Assembly: GCA_017540225.1 (NCBI GenBank) | Contig: JAFYBM010000210.1 | Coordinates: forward strand, 1 to 32,721 | Reading direction: 5' to 3' | Source of the DNA: Oscillospiraceae bacterium | Lineage (GTDB): Bacteria; Bacillota; Clostridia; Oscillospirales; Ruminococcaceae | Length of the DNA stretch: 32,721 nt | In this document: one piece after another, positions 1 to 6,503 of the stretch | Layout: every line of letters starts with the position of its first letter | Numbering within the stretch: position 1 is the first letter of the stretch | The notes under the pieces: model-generated | Told to the model about the DNA's origin: nothing | What the model saw: the letters and a program-made list of their open reading frames with translations, nothing else | Database searches by the model: none | Translations under genes and position numbers: made by a program

Positions 1-1108
1 CCCCGGCATCGTGCTGAAGCCGGAGCTTCAGCCGGAAAAGCTGCCCTGCCGCGTCACATCCCTGACGGAGCTGTTCCTGACCGCATACCGGAATCGGTGC
101 ATCGGCATCACCGGTACGAAGGGCAAATCCACGACCTCTGCATTGCTGTATCATGTGCTGCATGAGGCGGGGATTCCGTCTGTGCTCGGCGGAAATATCG
201 GTATCCCGACCGCAGAGCTGTATGAACAGATCACGCCGGAGACAGTGATCGTTATGGAGATCGGCGTGCATCAGCTTGAATATAATCATGTTTCACCGAA
301 AACGGCCGTATTCCTCAATCTCTATGAGGAGCATCTGGATCACTACGGTACCTTTGAATATTACGCCTACTGCAAGGAGAACATCTACCGGAACCAGAAG
401 GCGGGGGATCTGCTGATCTACGGGGAGCCTTCGCTGCCGGCAGCAGGGGACTGCGCTGCGGAGATCTGGCGGCTTGCGAAAGACAGCACTGAAGCGGATG
501 TTTCGCTGCTGAACGGGAATACAATGTATTTCTGCGGCATGGCCTGTGTCATTCCGGAGGATATTGCGCTGACCGGTGTGCATAACCGTTATAACTGTGC
601 GGTTGTCTATGCGCTTTGCAAGCGGCTCGGCCTCTCCGATGCAGAGGTCGTGCGCGGAATCCGGAGCTTTCAGCCGCTTCCGCACAGGCTTTCTCCGATC
701 GGCATCTATCACGGCATTCGCTGGTATGACGATTCGATCTCAACGGCCTGCGAAACTTGTATTCAGGCGCTCAACAGCCTGCCCGATACGGATACCGTCC
801 TGATCGGCGGCATGGACAGGGGCATCGGCTCTCAGCCGCTGCTGGAATATCTCGCAGAATCGCCGGTTCCGCATATCATTCTGATGTCTGACTCCGGAAA
901 GCGGCTGCTGGAGGAGGCAAAAGCCTATCCGGAATCCCTGCAAAGCCGCATTCTATATGCAGCGGATCTGCCGGCTGCCGTTGCTGCGGCAAAGGAGATC
1001 ACGCAGAAGGGCAAAATCTGTCTGATGTCGCCGGCTGCAGCAAGCTATAATGTTTATCAGAATTTTGAAAAGCGCGGGGAGCATTTTGCCGCGCTTGCAA
1101 AGTCTTGA
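1..1108 (+). CDS. murD: UDP-N-acetylmuramoyl-L-alanine:D-glutamate ligase (MurD), 5'-truncated by window
   Basis: A cytoplasmic Mur ligase that adds D-glutamate to UDP-MurNAc-L-Ala using ATP in peptidoglycan precursor synthesis. The reading frame is open from the window edge, and its first visible residues (PGI) match the MurD SPGI segment, so the real start lies upstream; the GTG at 11 is probably internal. The ATP-binding loop GTKGKSTT lies about 30 residues in, followed by the central-domain NIG and the E-x-GVHQLE region. The C-terminal domain has WYDDSISTACET (MurD: NDSKATN-like), LIGGMDRG and LMSPAAASYNVYQNFEKRG, the typical MurD C-terminal motif. The stop TGA is at 1106-1108. The gene stands alone on the right; a tRNA gene with its own promoter follows. 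Another Mur ligase is possible, but the terminal SPAAAS...F..RG signature favours MurD. Confidence 0.9.
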   Translation, partial: PGIVLKPELQPEKLPCRVTSLTELFLTAYRNRCIGITGTKGKSTTSALLYHVLHEAGIPSVLGGNIGIPTAELYEQITPETVIVMEIGVHQLEYNHVSPKTAVFLNLYEEHLDHYGTFEYYAYCKENIYRNQKAGDLLIYGEPSLPAAGDCAAEIWRLAKDSTEADVSLLNGNTMYFCGMACVIPEDIALTGVHNRYNCAVVYALCKRLGLSDAEVVRGIRSFQPLPHRLSPIGIYHGIRWYDDSISTACETCIQALNSLPDTDTVLIGGMDRGIGSQPLLEYLAESPVPHIILMSDSGKRLLEEAKAYPESLQSRILYAADLPAAVAAAKEITQKGKICLMSPAAASYNVYQNFEKRGEHFAALAKS

Positions 1109-1266
1109 TCCTCTGAATGGTGAATCATTCTGCACGGCTGACGCTGATGCATTTCAAGGGCTGTCAATCAACGGGGAAAGCAAATTTGACAGCTTACAGC
1201 CAGGATCAGACATAATCCGGTATTGCAGCGTGAATGCAGCTGCGGCGGCGCATGAAGCCCTGCGCC

Positions 1267-1295
1267 TTGACAATTCAGCCGGAATATGATATAAT
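1267..1295 (+). promoter_or_regulatory. Consensus SigA promoter of tRNA-Leu
   Basis: Perfect TTGACA (1267-1272) and perfect TATAAT (1290-1295) are separated by 17 bases. The -10 ends 9 bases before the mature tRNA 5' end, so the leader is very short. The rest of the gap between murD and the tRNA (1109-1266) shows no gene. Confidence 0.9.
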
Positions 1296-1304
1296 ACGAG
1301 CGAA

Positions 1305-1388
1305 GCCGCTGTGGTGGAATTGGCAGACACAAGAGACTTAAAATCTCTCGCTGGATACAGTGTGCCCGTTCAAGTCGGGTCAGCGGCA
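1305..1388 (+). tRNA. tRNA-Leu(UAA)
   Basis: The acceptor stem GCCGCTG (1305-1311) pairs with CAGCGGC (1381-1387), with A1388 as discriminator. The anticodon stem AGAGA/TCTCT encloses loop CTTAAAA with anticodon TAA at 1339-1341. The long variable arm expected of a class II tRNA follows, then a T arm GCCCG-TTCAAGT-CGGGT. The CCA end is not encoded. This tRNA reads UUA (and UUG by wobble). Confidence 0.95.
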
Positions 1389-1390
1389 TG

Positions 1391-1428
1391 AATCACTCCC
1401 GTGCAGAGATGCAGGGGAGTGATTTTTT
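1391..1428 (+). terminator. Rho-independent terminator of tRNA-Leu
   Basis: AATCACTCCC (1391-1400) pairs perfectly with GGGAGTGATT (1415-1424), with a 14-base loop, and runs straight into T's up to 1428. It sits two bases after the tRNA. Confidence 0.9.
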
Positions 1429-1474
1429 ATGCTTTTGCAGGAGTGTGCCGGCATTCATTTTTGCTGATTTTGCT

Positions 1475-1490
1475 GTTCGGTATGCCTAAC
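1475..1490. promoter_or_regulatory. Distal DtxR/MntR-like palindrome upstream of feoAB
   Basis: GTTCGGTATGCCTAAC is a 16-bp imperfect palindrome (GTTnGG-n-AT-n-CCnAAC) that shares the GTTAGG/CCTAAC half-site with the site at 1574-1589. It lies about 46 bases upstream of the feoAB -35. DtxR-family metalloregulators bind TTAGG...CCTAA-type sequences; assignment to that family is inference. The repetition of the same half-site in front of an iron transporter is what supports it. Confidence 0.5.
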
Positions 1491-1535
1491 CAATTGTTGA
1501 TGCATACAAATTGATGCGCTTTGGCCGCATTTCGA

Positions 1536-1564
1536 TTGACAAACGCTGCTGAACGTGGTATGAT
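1536..1564 (+). promoter_or_regulatory. SigA promoter of feoAB
   Basis: TTGACA (1536-1541), 17-base spacer, TATGAT (1559-1564). The predicted start of transcription is near 1571, inside the proposed operator. Confidence 0.85.
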
Positions 1565-1573
1565 GTATGCGTG

Positions 1574-1589
1574 GTTAGATGAACCTAAC
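1574..1589. promoter_or_regulatory. Proximal DtxR/MntR-like operator at feoAB transcription start
   Basis: GTTAGATGAACCTAAC: half-sites GTTAG and CTAAC separated by 6 bases, 12 of 16 positions symmetric. It begins 9 bases after the -10, so a bound repressor would block initiation or clearance. The half-site resembles known DtxR/IdeR/MntR boxes. The regulator is not encoded in the window. Confidence 0.6.
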
Positions 1590-1634
1590 TTCTGCATTTC
1601 AGGACAGCAGGATCAAGGAGATGAAGGATTCTGA

Positions 1635-3983
1635 ATGAAGACCTTAAAGGATATTGAGGCGGGTAAGACAGTCCGCATCGAAACACTCGGCGGAAACGGC
1701 GCACTGCGTCAGCATTTTCTCGATATGGGACTGATTCCCGGCACAGAGGTCACGGTTGTGCAGCTTGCACCGATGGGCGACCCGATGGAGCTGCGGCTGC
1801 GCGGCTATGAGCTGACGCTGCGCCTTGCGGATGCAGCAGAAATCGAAGTCTGTCCGGCCGGAACAAAGTCCGCTGCCGTACATGAACCGCGCAAACGGAT
1901 CAAAACAGAGCATCCCGGTCTCGGTGAGGGCGGCCGTTTTCATGAGAAAGAGAGCGAGCATCCGCTGCCGGACGGAACCGTGATGCGCTTTGCGCTTGTC
2001 GGCAACCAGAACAGCGGCAAAACAACGCTCTTTAACCGTCTGACCGGCTCCAAGCAGCACGTCGGTAATTTCCCCGGCGTGACTGTTGACCGCAAGGACG
2101 GCGCAATCAAAGGCTATCCGGATACGCTGATTACCGATCTTCCGGGCATTTATTCCATGTCGCCCTATTCCAGCGAGGAGATCGTTTCGCGGAATTTTGT
2201 ATTGCAGGAAAAGCCGCACGCGATCATCAACATTGTGGACGTCACAAATATCGAGCGCAATCTGTATCTCACGATGCAGCTTCTCGAAATGGATATTCCG
2301 ATGGTTGTGGCACTGAATATGATGGATGAGCTGACAGCAAACGGCGGAGGCGTTGACATCAACCGCATCGAAATGATGCTGGGCGTGCCGGTCGTGCCGA
2401 TCTCGGCAGCGAAAAATGAGGGCATTTCGGAGCTGATCGAACACGCCGTTCATGTGGCGCATTATCAGGAAAAGCCGGTGCATCAGGATTTCTGCGGAAA
2501 GGATGCCGCAGGCGGTGCTGTTCACCGCTGTCTGCACGGCATCTCTCACCTGATCGAGGATCATGCGGAGCAGGCGGGACTGCCGCTGCGCTTTGCTGCC
2601 GGCAAAGTGATCGAGGACGATGCCCTTGTTATTGAAGCGCTGAAGCTCGATCAGAATGAGCTGGAAACACTGGAGCATATTGTGAAGCAGATGGAAAAGG
2701 AACGCGGCCTTGACCGCAGTGCTGCTGTCGCGGATATGCGGTTTTCCTTTATCCAGAAGCTCTGTGATGAAGGCGTGGCCAAGCCTGCCGAGACAAAGGA
2801 ACATATCCGCAGCCGCAGAATCGACCGCATCCTGACCGGAAAATATACGGCTATTCCCGCATTTATTCTGATTATGGGACTGGTGTTTTTCCTGACGTTC
2901 CATGTGATCGGTGCATGGCTTCAGGGCTTGCTGGAAACCGGCATCGACAGGCTGACCATTCTGACGGATCAGGCTTTGACGCAGGCCGGTGTCAACAGCG
3001 TCATTCATGATCTTGTGATAAAAGGCATCTTTTCCGGTGTCGGCAGTGTGCTGAGCTTCCTGCCGATCATTGTGACGCTGTTTTTCTTCCTTTCTCTGCT
3101 TGAAGACAGCGGATACATTGCGCGTGTTGCGTTTTTCATGGACAAGCTGCTCCGGAAGATCGGCCTTTCCGGCCGCAGCATTGTTCCGCTGCTGATCGGC
3201 TTCGGATGCTCGGTGCCGGCGGTCATGTCCACGCGGACACTGCCGAGCGACCGCGACCGTAAAATGACCATGCTGCTGACGCCGTTCATGAGCTGCACGG
3301 CCAAGCTGCCGATCTATGCATTTTTTGTCAATGCGTTTTTCCCGAAGCAGGGCGCTTTGATTATGATCGGGCTTTATCTGTTCGGGATACTGGCAGGCAT
3401 TCTTGCGGCTTGTCTTTATAAGGGAACGATCTTTACGGGTGAGGCGGTGCCGTTTGTCATGGAGCTGCCGAATTACCGGCTTCCGGCGGTGAAAAATGTC
3501 GCGCAGCTCCTCTGGGAGAAGGCAAAGGACTTTTTGCAGCGTGCATTTTCTGTGATTCTGATTGCAACGGTTGTTGTATGGTTTCTTCAGAGCTTTGATC
3601 TGCATCTCAATCTGGTCGGGAACCCTGAAAACAGCATTCTTGCCGCGCTGACAGGCTTGTTTGCACCTGTCATGAAACCGATCGGGCTTGGAGACTGGCG
3701 GATTCTGGTTGCGCTGATCAGCGGCTTTATGGCGAAGGAAAGTGTCGTTTCGACATTGCAGATTTTGTATGCAGACGGTGTCACGACGGCGTTTTCATCG
3801 CTGACTGCTGCGACATTGCTTGTCTTTTCACTCCTTTATACGCCCTGTGTGGCGGCCATTGCAGCGATCAGGCGGGAGCTTGGAAGAAAATGGGCGGCTG
3901 CGGTCGCTGTCTGGCAGTGTGTGGTTGCATGGGCCGCAGCGCTGCTTGTGCGTGTAATTCTCATGCTGATCGGAGTATCATAA
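1635..3983 (+). CDS. feoB: FeoA-FeoB fusion, ferrous iron transporter
   Basis: An inner-membrane Fe2+ importer of 782 residues in which FeoA and FeoB, usually separate, form one chain. Residues 1-73 are an SH3-like FeoA domain (LRQHFLDMGLIPGTEV). A charged linker follows to about 112, then the FeoB G domain: G1 GNQNSGKT (123-130), G3 DLPG (168-171), G4 NMMD (228-231). After the helical domain, a polytopic region starts near residue 407 and carries the gate-motif segment GRSIVPLLIGFGCSVPAVMSTR. The ATG at 1635 is preceded by an AAGGAG-like ribosome site around 1615-1620. The gene overlaps the next by one base (TAATG). Two DtxR-like sites in front of it suggest iron (or manganese) repression. 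Confidence 0.95.
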   Translation: MKTLKDIEAGKTVRIETLGGNGALRQHFLDMGLIPGTEVTVVQLAPMGDPMELRLRGYELTLRLADAAEIEVCPAGTKSAAVHEPRKRIKTEHPGLGEGGRFHEKESEHPLPDGTVMRFALVGNQNSGKTTLFNRLTGSKQHVGNFPGVTVDRKDGAIKGYPDTLITDLPGIYSMSPYSSEEIVSRNFVLQEKPHAIINIVDVTNIERNLYLTMQLLEMDIPMVVALNMMDELTANGGGVDINRIEMMLGVPVVPISAAKNEGISELIEHAVHVAHYQEKPVHQDFCGKDAAGGAVHRCLHGISHLIEDHAEQAGLPLRFAAGKVIEDDALVIEALKLDQNELETLEHIVKQMEKERGLDRSAAVADMRFSFIQKLCDEGVAKPAETKEHIRSRRIDRILTGKYTAIPAFILIMGLVFFLTFHVIGAWLQGLLETGIDRLTILTDQALTQAGVNSVIHDLVIKGIFSGVGSVLSFLPIIVTLFFFLSLLEDSGYIARVAFFMDKLLRKIGLSGRSIVPLLIGFGCSVPAVMSTRTLPSDRDRKMTMLLTPFMSCTAKLPIYAFFVNAFFPKQGALIMIGLYLFGILAGILAACLYKGTIFTGEAVPFVMELPNYRLPAVKNVAQLLWEKAKDFLQRAFSVILIATVVVWFLQSFDLHLNLVGNPENSILAALTGLFAPVMKPIGLGDWRILVALISGFMAKESVVSTLQILYADGVTTAFSSLTAATLLVFSLLYTPCVAAIAAIRRELGRKWAAAVAVWQCVVAWAAALLVRVILMLIGVS

Positions 3984-4135
3984 TGAAACCGGTTGATTAT
4001 ATTGTGCTTGCAGTGATTGCGGCTGCGCTGCTCCGTGCAGCTGTTCAGTGCATCCGCCGGCGAAAAAAGGGGTGTGCTTCCTGCTGCGGATGCTCTGCGG
4101 ACTGCGGAAAATGCGGCGGAAGCTGCCGGAAATAA
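3983..4135 (+). CDS. FeoB-associated Cys-rich membrane protein
   Basis: A 50-residue protein: one N-terminal transmembrane helix (about residues 5-22), then a basic stretch RRRKKG, then a tail with seven cysteines (CASCCGCSADCGKCGGSC). This is the layout of the small Cys-rich peptides commonly found just after feoB; their role is thought to be in iron transfer or in stabilising the Feo complex but is not settled. Start ATG 3983-3985 shares its A with the feoB stop TAA, indicating translational coupling. A longer in-frame reading from 3890 would lie inside feoB and is not needed. Confidence 0.85.
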   Translation: MKPVDYIVLAVIAAALLRAAVQCIRRRKKGCASCCGCSADCGKCGGSCRK

Positions 4136-4165
4136 ACGGAGCTTTGTCTATAAATGTCGAATCTA

Positions 4166-4194
4166 TTGACAAACTGCACTGAATGTGCTATGAT
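4166..4194 (+). promoter_or_regulatory. SigA promoter of the Spo0A-C-like gene
   Basis: TTGACA (4166-4171), 17-base spacer, TATGAT (4189-4194). Over 30 bases it matches the feoAB promoter at 24 positions, including parts of the spacer, and its -10 lies inside a perfect inverted repeat. Confidence 0.85.
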
Positions 4195-4219
4195 GATTCT
4201 AACAAAACATCATAGCACA
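4184..4219. repeat. 12-bp perfect inverted repeat over the -10 box (operator candidate)
   Basis: TGTGCTATGATG (4184-4195) and CATCATAGCACA (4208-4219) are exact reverse complements with a 12-base centre. The left arm contains the whole -10; the right arm ends just before the ribosome site. Because the left arm precedes the start of transcription, the repeat acts, if at all, as double-stranded DNA (operator) and not as an RNA hairpin. Confidence 0.75.
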
Positions 4220-4235
4220 AAGGATGTGTGACACT

Positions 4236-4625
4236 ATGCGGCGTCCGGCAGAAGCACAAGCTGTGTTTGATAGAGAAAAAGCCTTGTCAGAGCTGTTTTT
4301 CAGCTGCGATATTCCCGCGAAAAACCATCGGATACTATGTGCGGCTGTTCTGCTGCTTTGCGATGAACCGGAACTGACACCTGAAAAGGTGTGTGCAGTG
4401 CTGGCGCAGCAAATGTGCAAATCACCGAAATTTCTGCGGATGCGTCTTGCACAGGCTGTTGTGTCAGGCTGGGAATGTGCCGCGACGCCTTCTTCGCCGC
4501 TGTATCACAGGCGGATGAAATGGGCGGATTATCTGCTGTATGCGGCAGAGTGGCTTCTTGCAAAAGAGGCCGTATCTGCACGGGAACGGCTGTGCGGGAC
4601 AAAACAGCCTCCGGATCAATTCTGA
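4236..4625 (+). CDS. Small protein with Spo0A C-terminal-domain-like helical region
   Basis: 129 residues from ATG 4236. This start is chosen because AAAGGA (4219-4224) lies 11 bases upstream; the ATG at 4224 would have no room for a ribosome site. The segment from about residue 24 to 85 (CDIPAKNHRI ... LAQAVVSGW) aligns by eye with the Spo0A DNA-binding domain (GxPAHxKGYxYLREAI ... RAIRHAIExAW): same IPA start, acidic turn, and closing W, but about 5 residues shorter and with few of the DNA-contact residues kept. There is no receiver domain. It may be a DNA-binding protein acting on its own palindromic promoter, but this is inference. The chance that it is an unrelated helical protein is substantial. 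Confidence 0.6.
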   Translation: MRRPAEAQAVFDREKALSELFFSCDIPAKNHRILCAAVLLLCDEPELTPEKVCAVLAQQMCKSPKFLRMRLAQAVVSGWECAATPSSPLYHRRMKWADYLLYAAEWLLAKEAVSARERLCGTKQPPDQF

Positions 4626-4670
4626 AAACGGTTGAACTGACAGCGTGCTTTGCAGAAAGGTTCATTTCAG

Positions 4671-4704
4671 AAAAAAAGCACCCATGCATTGCATGGGTGC
4701 TTTT
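4671..4704. terminator. Bidirectional rho-independent terminator
   Basis: AAAAGCACCCATGC (4674-4687) pairs perfectly with GCATGGGTGCTTTT (4691-4704) around a 3-base loop. Read on the minus strand it follows the tRNA-Tyr CCA end and finishes in seven T's (4677-4671); on the plus strand it ends the 4236-4625 gene with four T's. One hairpin serves both converging units. Confidence 0.9.
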
Positions 4705-4788
4705 GGTGGGAGAGGGTGGATTTGAACCACCGAAGCGAAACGCAACAGATTTACAGTCTGCCCCCTTTGGCCACTCGGGAACTCTCCC
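4704..4788 (-). tRNA. tRNA-Tyr(GUA)
   Basis: On the minus strand the acceptor GGGAGAG (4788-4782) pairs with CTCTCCC (4714-4708), with discriminator A and an encoded CCA (complement of 4706-4704). The anticodon loop CTGTAAA carries GTA (complement of 4754-4752). The long variable arm is as expected for bacterial tRNA-Tyr. Second gene of a two-tRNA operon. Confidence 0.95.
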
Positions 4789-4809
4789 ATATTCAATTAA
4801 AAAGAAAAA

Positions 4810-4882
4810 AGCTGGTGGACGGACTTGAACCCCCGACCTGCTGATTACAAATCAGCTGCTCTACCAACTGAGCTACACCAGC
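4810..4882 (-). tRNA. tRNA-Thr(UGU)
   Basis: Minus-strand cloverleaf: acceptor GCTGGTG (4882-4876) with CACCAGC (4817-4811), D arm GCTC-AGTTGGTA-GAGC, anticodon stem GCTGA/TCAGC with loop TTTGTAA (anticodon TGT, complement of 4849-4847), T arm GGGGG-TTCAAGT-CC. CCA is not encoded, unlike the neighbouring tRNA-Tyr. First gene of the tRNA operon. Confidence 0.95.
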
Positions 4883-4916
4883 ATTTCGATTCGCGGTTCC
4901 TGCGGTCAGCTTGTTT

Positions 4917-4945
4917 ATTATATCACAGAGCTGTCTCGATGTCAA
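4917..4945 (-). promoter_or_regulatory. Consensus SigA promoter of the tRNA-Thr/tRNA-Tyr operon
   Basis: On the minus strand TTGACA (4945-4940), 17-base spacer, TATAAT (4922-4917): perfect -35 and -10, about 35 bases before the tRNA-Thr 5' end. Confidence 0.9.
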
Positions 4946-4990
4946 GAGCTTTTTGAAAAAAACAGGAATTTCGTCAAAATAAACAAAACG

Positions 4991-5040
4991 CTGTAAAAGA
5001 GGCAGCCCCTGCCGCGGATTCCTCCGGAATGCGGCAGAGG
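4991..5040 (-). terminator. Candidate terminator after the minus-strand membrane-protein gene
   Basis: Reading the minus strand from 5040, CCTCTGCCGC then ATTCC-GGA-GGAAT then GCGGCAGGGG forms a long stem with a near-perfect outer and a perfect inner part. The T-rich tail (CTCTTTTA) starts several bases after the stem, so termination strength is uncertain. Confidence 0.5.
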
Positions 5041-5856
5041 CTATGCATCATATGCGTGCAGCTCCAGATGAGAAAACCGGCCGCACGGCCTCGGATTCCG
5101 GTGCCTGCGGATGCGGTCGCAGCGGAGCTGCTCGCTGACCAGCAGCGCGGGCAGCATCCGTACAGCAGTGAACGGCAGAAGCAGCGCGGGAAAGAGCAGC
5201 AGCCGTGTCGCAAGAATATCGGCAGTCTGTCCGCGGGTCAGCCGGAAGCACAGGCGTATGATCCGGATGCCGGATTTGTGCGGGATTTTCAGATAGCAGT
5301 AGGGGAGCGCCGTTCCTGCGGCATAGAACCGCAGCGGCAGCAGAGCAGAAATTGCCGCGAGGATCGCAAGATGCAGCACGGTCAGCAGCGGGAGCAGTCC
5401 TTCCTCTGTCGGCGGAATCAGCAGCCAGATGCTCTTTGCGGCAATATACAGAACCAGAAGCGGCAGTACCGAAAGAACCGTTAGAAGCTGCATAAGCAGC
5501 CGGAGCGCCGCGCCCTTGCACCAGAGCCAGAGATTGCTGCTCTGTGCCAGAAAGCCGAGATCGTTGTCATCGAGCGTTCCGGCGAGACGTCCGAGCTGCC
5601 ATGCCGTCTGCACGCGCAGCGGCGCAAGAGCGAGCAAAGCTGTCAGCAGTGCAAGGAGCAGGAACAGATCTCCCGTGTTCGGCGCCGCCGAAAGCGTATC
5701 GGCGGGCAGAAAACCGTTTTGCAGCAGCAGCCTCCGGAGCAGTGCTGCCGCAATGCAGCCGCAGAGCCACATAATGATCCGTGCTGCACCGATGACCGCA
5801 GCACTGCGCTTGTTTTCACGCAGCCTGCGGCGCGCTTCATGGCAGATGCGGATCAT
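5041..5856 (-). CDS. Polytopic membrane protein of unknown function
   Basis: 271 residues, very rich in Leu, Ala and Arg. After a basic amphipathic start (MIRICHEARRRLRENKR) there are about five hydrophobic segments: near 20-45, 63-83, 114-140, 155-180 and 215-240. The cytoplasmic side looks strongly basic. I recognise no family signature. The ATG (5856-5854) overlaps the stop codon of the BofC-like gene (ATGA), so the two are translationally coupled and probably act together, perhaps in the sporulating cell envelope if the upstream protein is truly BofC-like. Third-position GC is high, as in neighbouring genes, so the reading frame is convincing even without a known family. Confidence 0.75.
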   Translation of the reverse strand: MIRICHEARRRLRENKRSAAVIGAARIIMWLCGCIAAALLRRLLLQNGFLPADTLSAAPNTGDLFLLLALLTALLALAPLRVQTAWQLGRLAGTLDDNDLGFLAQSSNLWLWCKGAALRLLMQLLTVLSVLPLLVLYIAAKSIWLLIPPTEEGLLPLLTVLHLAILAAISALLPLRFYAAGTALPYCYLKIPHKSGIRIIRLCFRLTRGQTADILATRLLLFPALLLPFTAVRMLPALLVSEQLRCDRIRRHRNPRPCGRFSHLELHAYDA

Positions 5857-6260
5857 GAGACATAATCCTCCAGAAGCTGCCGCAGCTCGTCCTTATTTGC
5901 CGCCCGAAAGCCGTATTCGAGCAGAATGCGGTCATAATCGGGCAGCCAGTCCGCGGGAAGAGGATATTCCGCGACCGGTTCCTTCACGCCCTCCTCATAG
6001 ACAAAGAGCGTATCGCCGCTGAGTCTGAGCAGGTAGCCTGTTTCCGGCAGATTATCCGGTATTTCCTGCCGGACGGCGATGCCGGTTTCGGCAGAAATCT
6101 GGAGCTGCACATTTTCCGCAAAAATTTCGCCGGAAACGGATTCCTCCGGCATTGCGGAAACGGGTTTCCATGTCCCGCGGAGCAGCATCGCTGCCGCAGC
6201 AGCCAGAAGGACCGCTGTGCCTGCCAGCGCCGGCAGCACCCATTTTGAAGTATTTGTCAT
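5853..6260 (-). CDS. Membrane-anchored protein with BofC C-terminal-like domain
   Basis: 135 residues from ATG 6260-6258, chosen because AGAAAGGA (complement of 6276-6269) sits 8 bases upstream; an in-frame ATG at 6305 has no such site. There is a single N-terminal transmembrane segment (about 6-27), then an exported domain. The last 65 residues (GYLLRLSGDTLFVYEEG ... LPDYDRILLEYG ... ELRQLLEDYVS) resemble the BofC C-terminal domain, in which a short beta strand pair ending in 'VY' is followed by a helix and a final LEDY-S. In Bacillus, BofC is a forespore-secreted regulator of SpoIVB signalling. Here the family call is by eye, and the full BofC N-terminal domain is missing. A SigG-like promoter candidate just upstream fits the idea. 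Confidence 0.6.
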   Translation of the reverse strand: MTNTSKWVLPALAGTAVLLAAAAAMLLRGTWKPVSAMPEESVSGEIFAENVQLQISAETGIAVRQEIPDNLPETGYLLRLSGDTLFVYEEGVKEPVAEYPLPADWLPDYDRILLEYGFRAANKDELRQLLEDYVS

Positions 6261-6293
6261 GTAAATCGTCCTTTCTGTATGGTTCGGTATCGT

Positions 6294-6322
6294 CATTATG
6301 CTCAAAATTTCCGGATTTATGC
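6294..6322 (-). promoter_or_regulatory. Candidate SigF/SigG-type promoter of the BofC-like gene
   Basis: On the minus strand GCATA (6322-6318), 17 bases, CATAATG (6300-6294). The forespore SigG consensus is roughly GHATR-N17/18-CATNHTA, so all but the last base fit. No good SigA promoter is seen in the same 100 bases. The leader would be about 27 bases and includes the strong ribosome site. Confidence 0.45.
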
Positions 6323-6361
6323 AGGAACAATAAAGAAAGAATTAAAAATTTCTGAAAGTGC

Positions 6362-6390
6362 TTAACAAGTCGGGAATTTTGTGCTATAAT
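6362..6390 (+). promoter_or_regulatory. SigA promoter of the class A PBP gene
   Basis: TTAACA (6362-6367), 17-base spacer, TATAAT (6385-6390). It gives a leader of about 107 bases. It diverges from the BofC-like operon, whose promoter candidate lies about 40 bases away. Confidence 0.75.
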
Positions 6391-6503
6391 ATAGCTTGTA
6401 TACGTTTGAAGTTTCGTGCGAGACGGTCCGAAGGGGGAGATTTTCGCTGTTCTTCGCCGGAATCCGATATGCTTGCTGTAAATCCGAAAGGAGTTTAGAC
6501 AAT

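Noticed and set aside
1186..1216. Second promoter TTGACA (1186) / CATAAT (1211) before tRNA-Leu
   Set aside because: Spacing is 19 bases and a perfect promoter lies closer to the tRNA.
1644..3605. 653-codon open frame on the minus strand opposite feoAB
   Set aside because: It is the antisense shadow of a GC-rich gene with clear FeoA/FeoB motifs; its translation is Arg/His/Gln-rich with no family pattern and no ribosome site.
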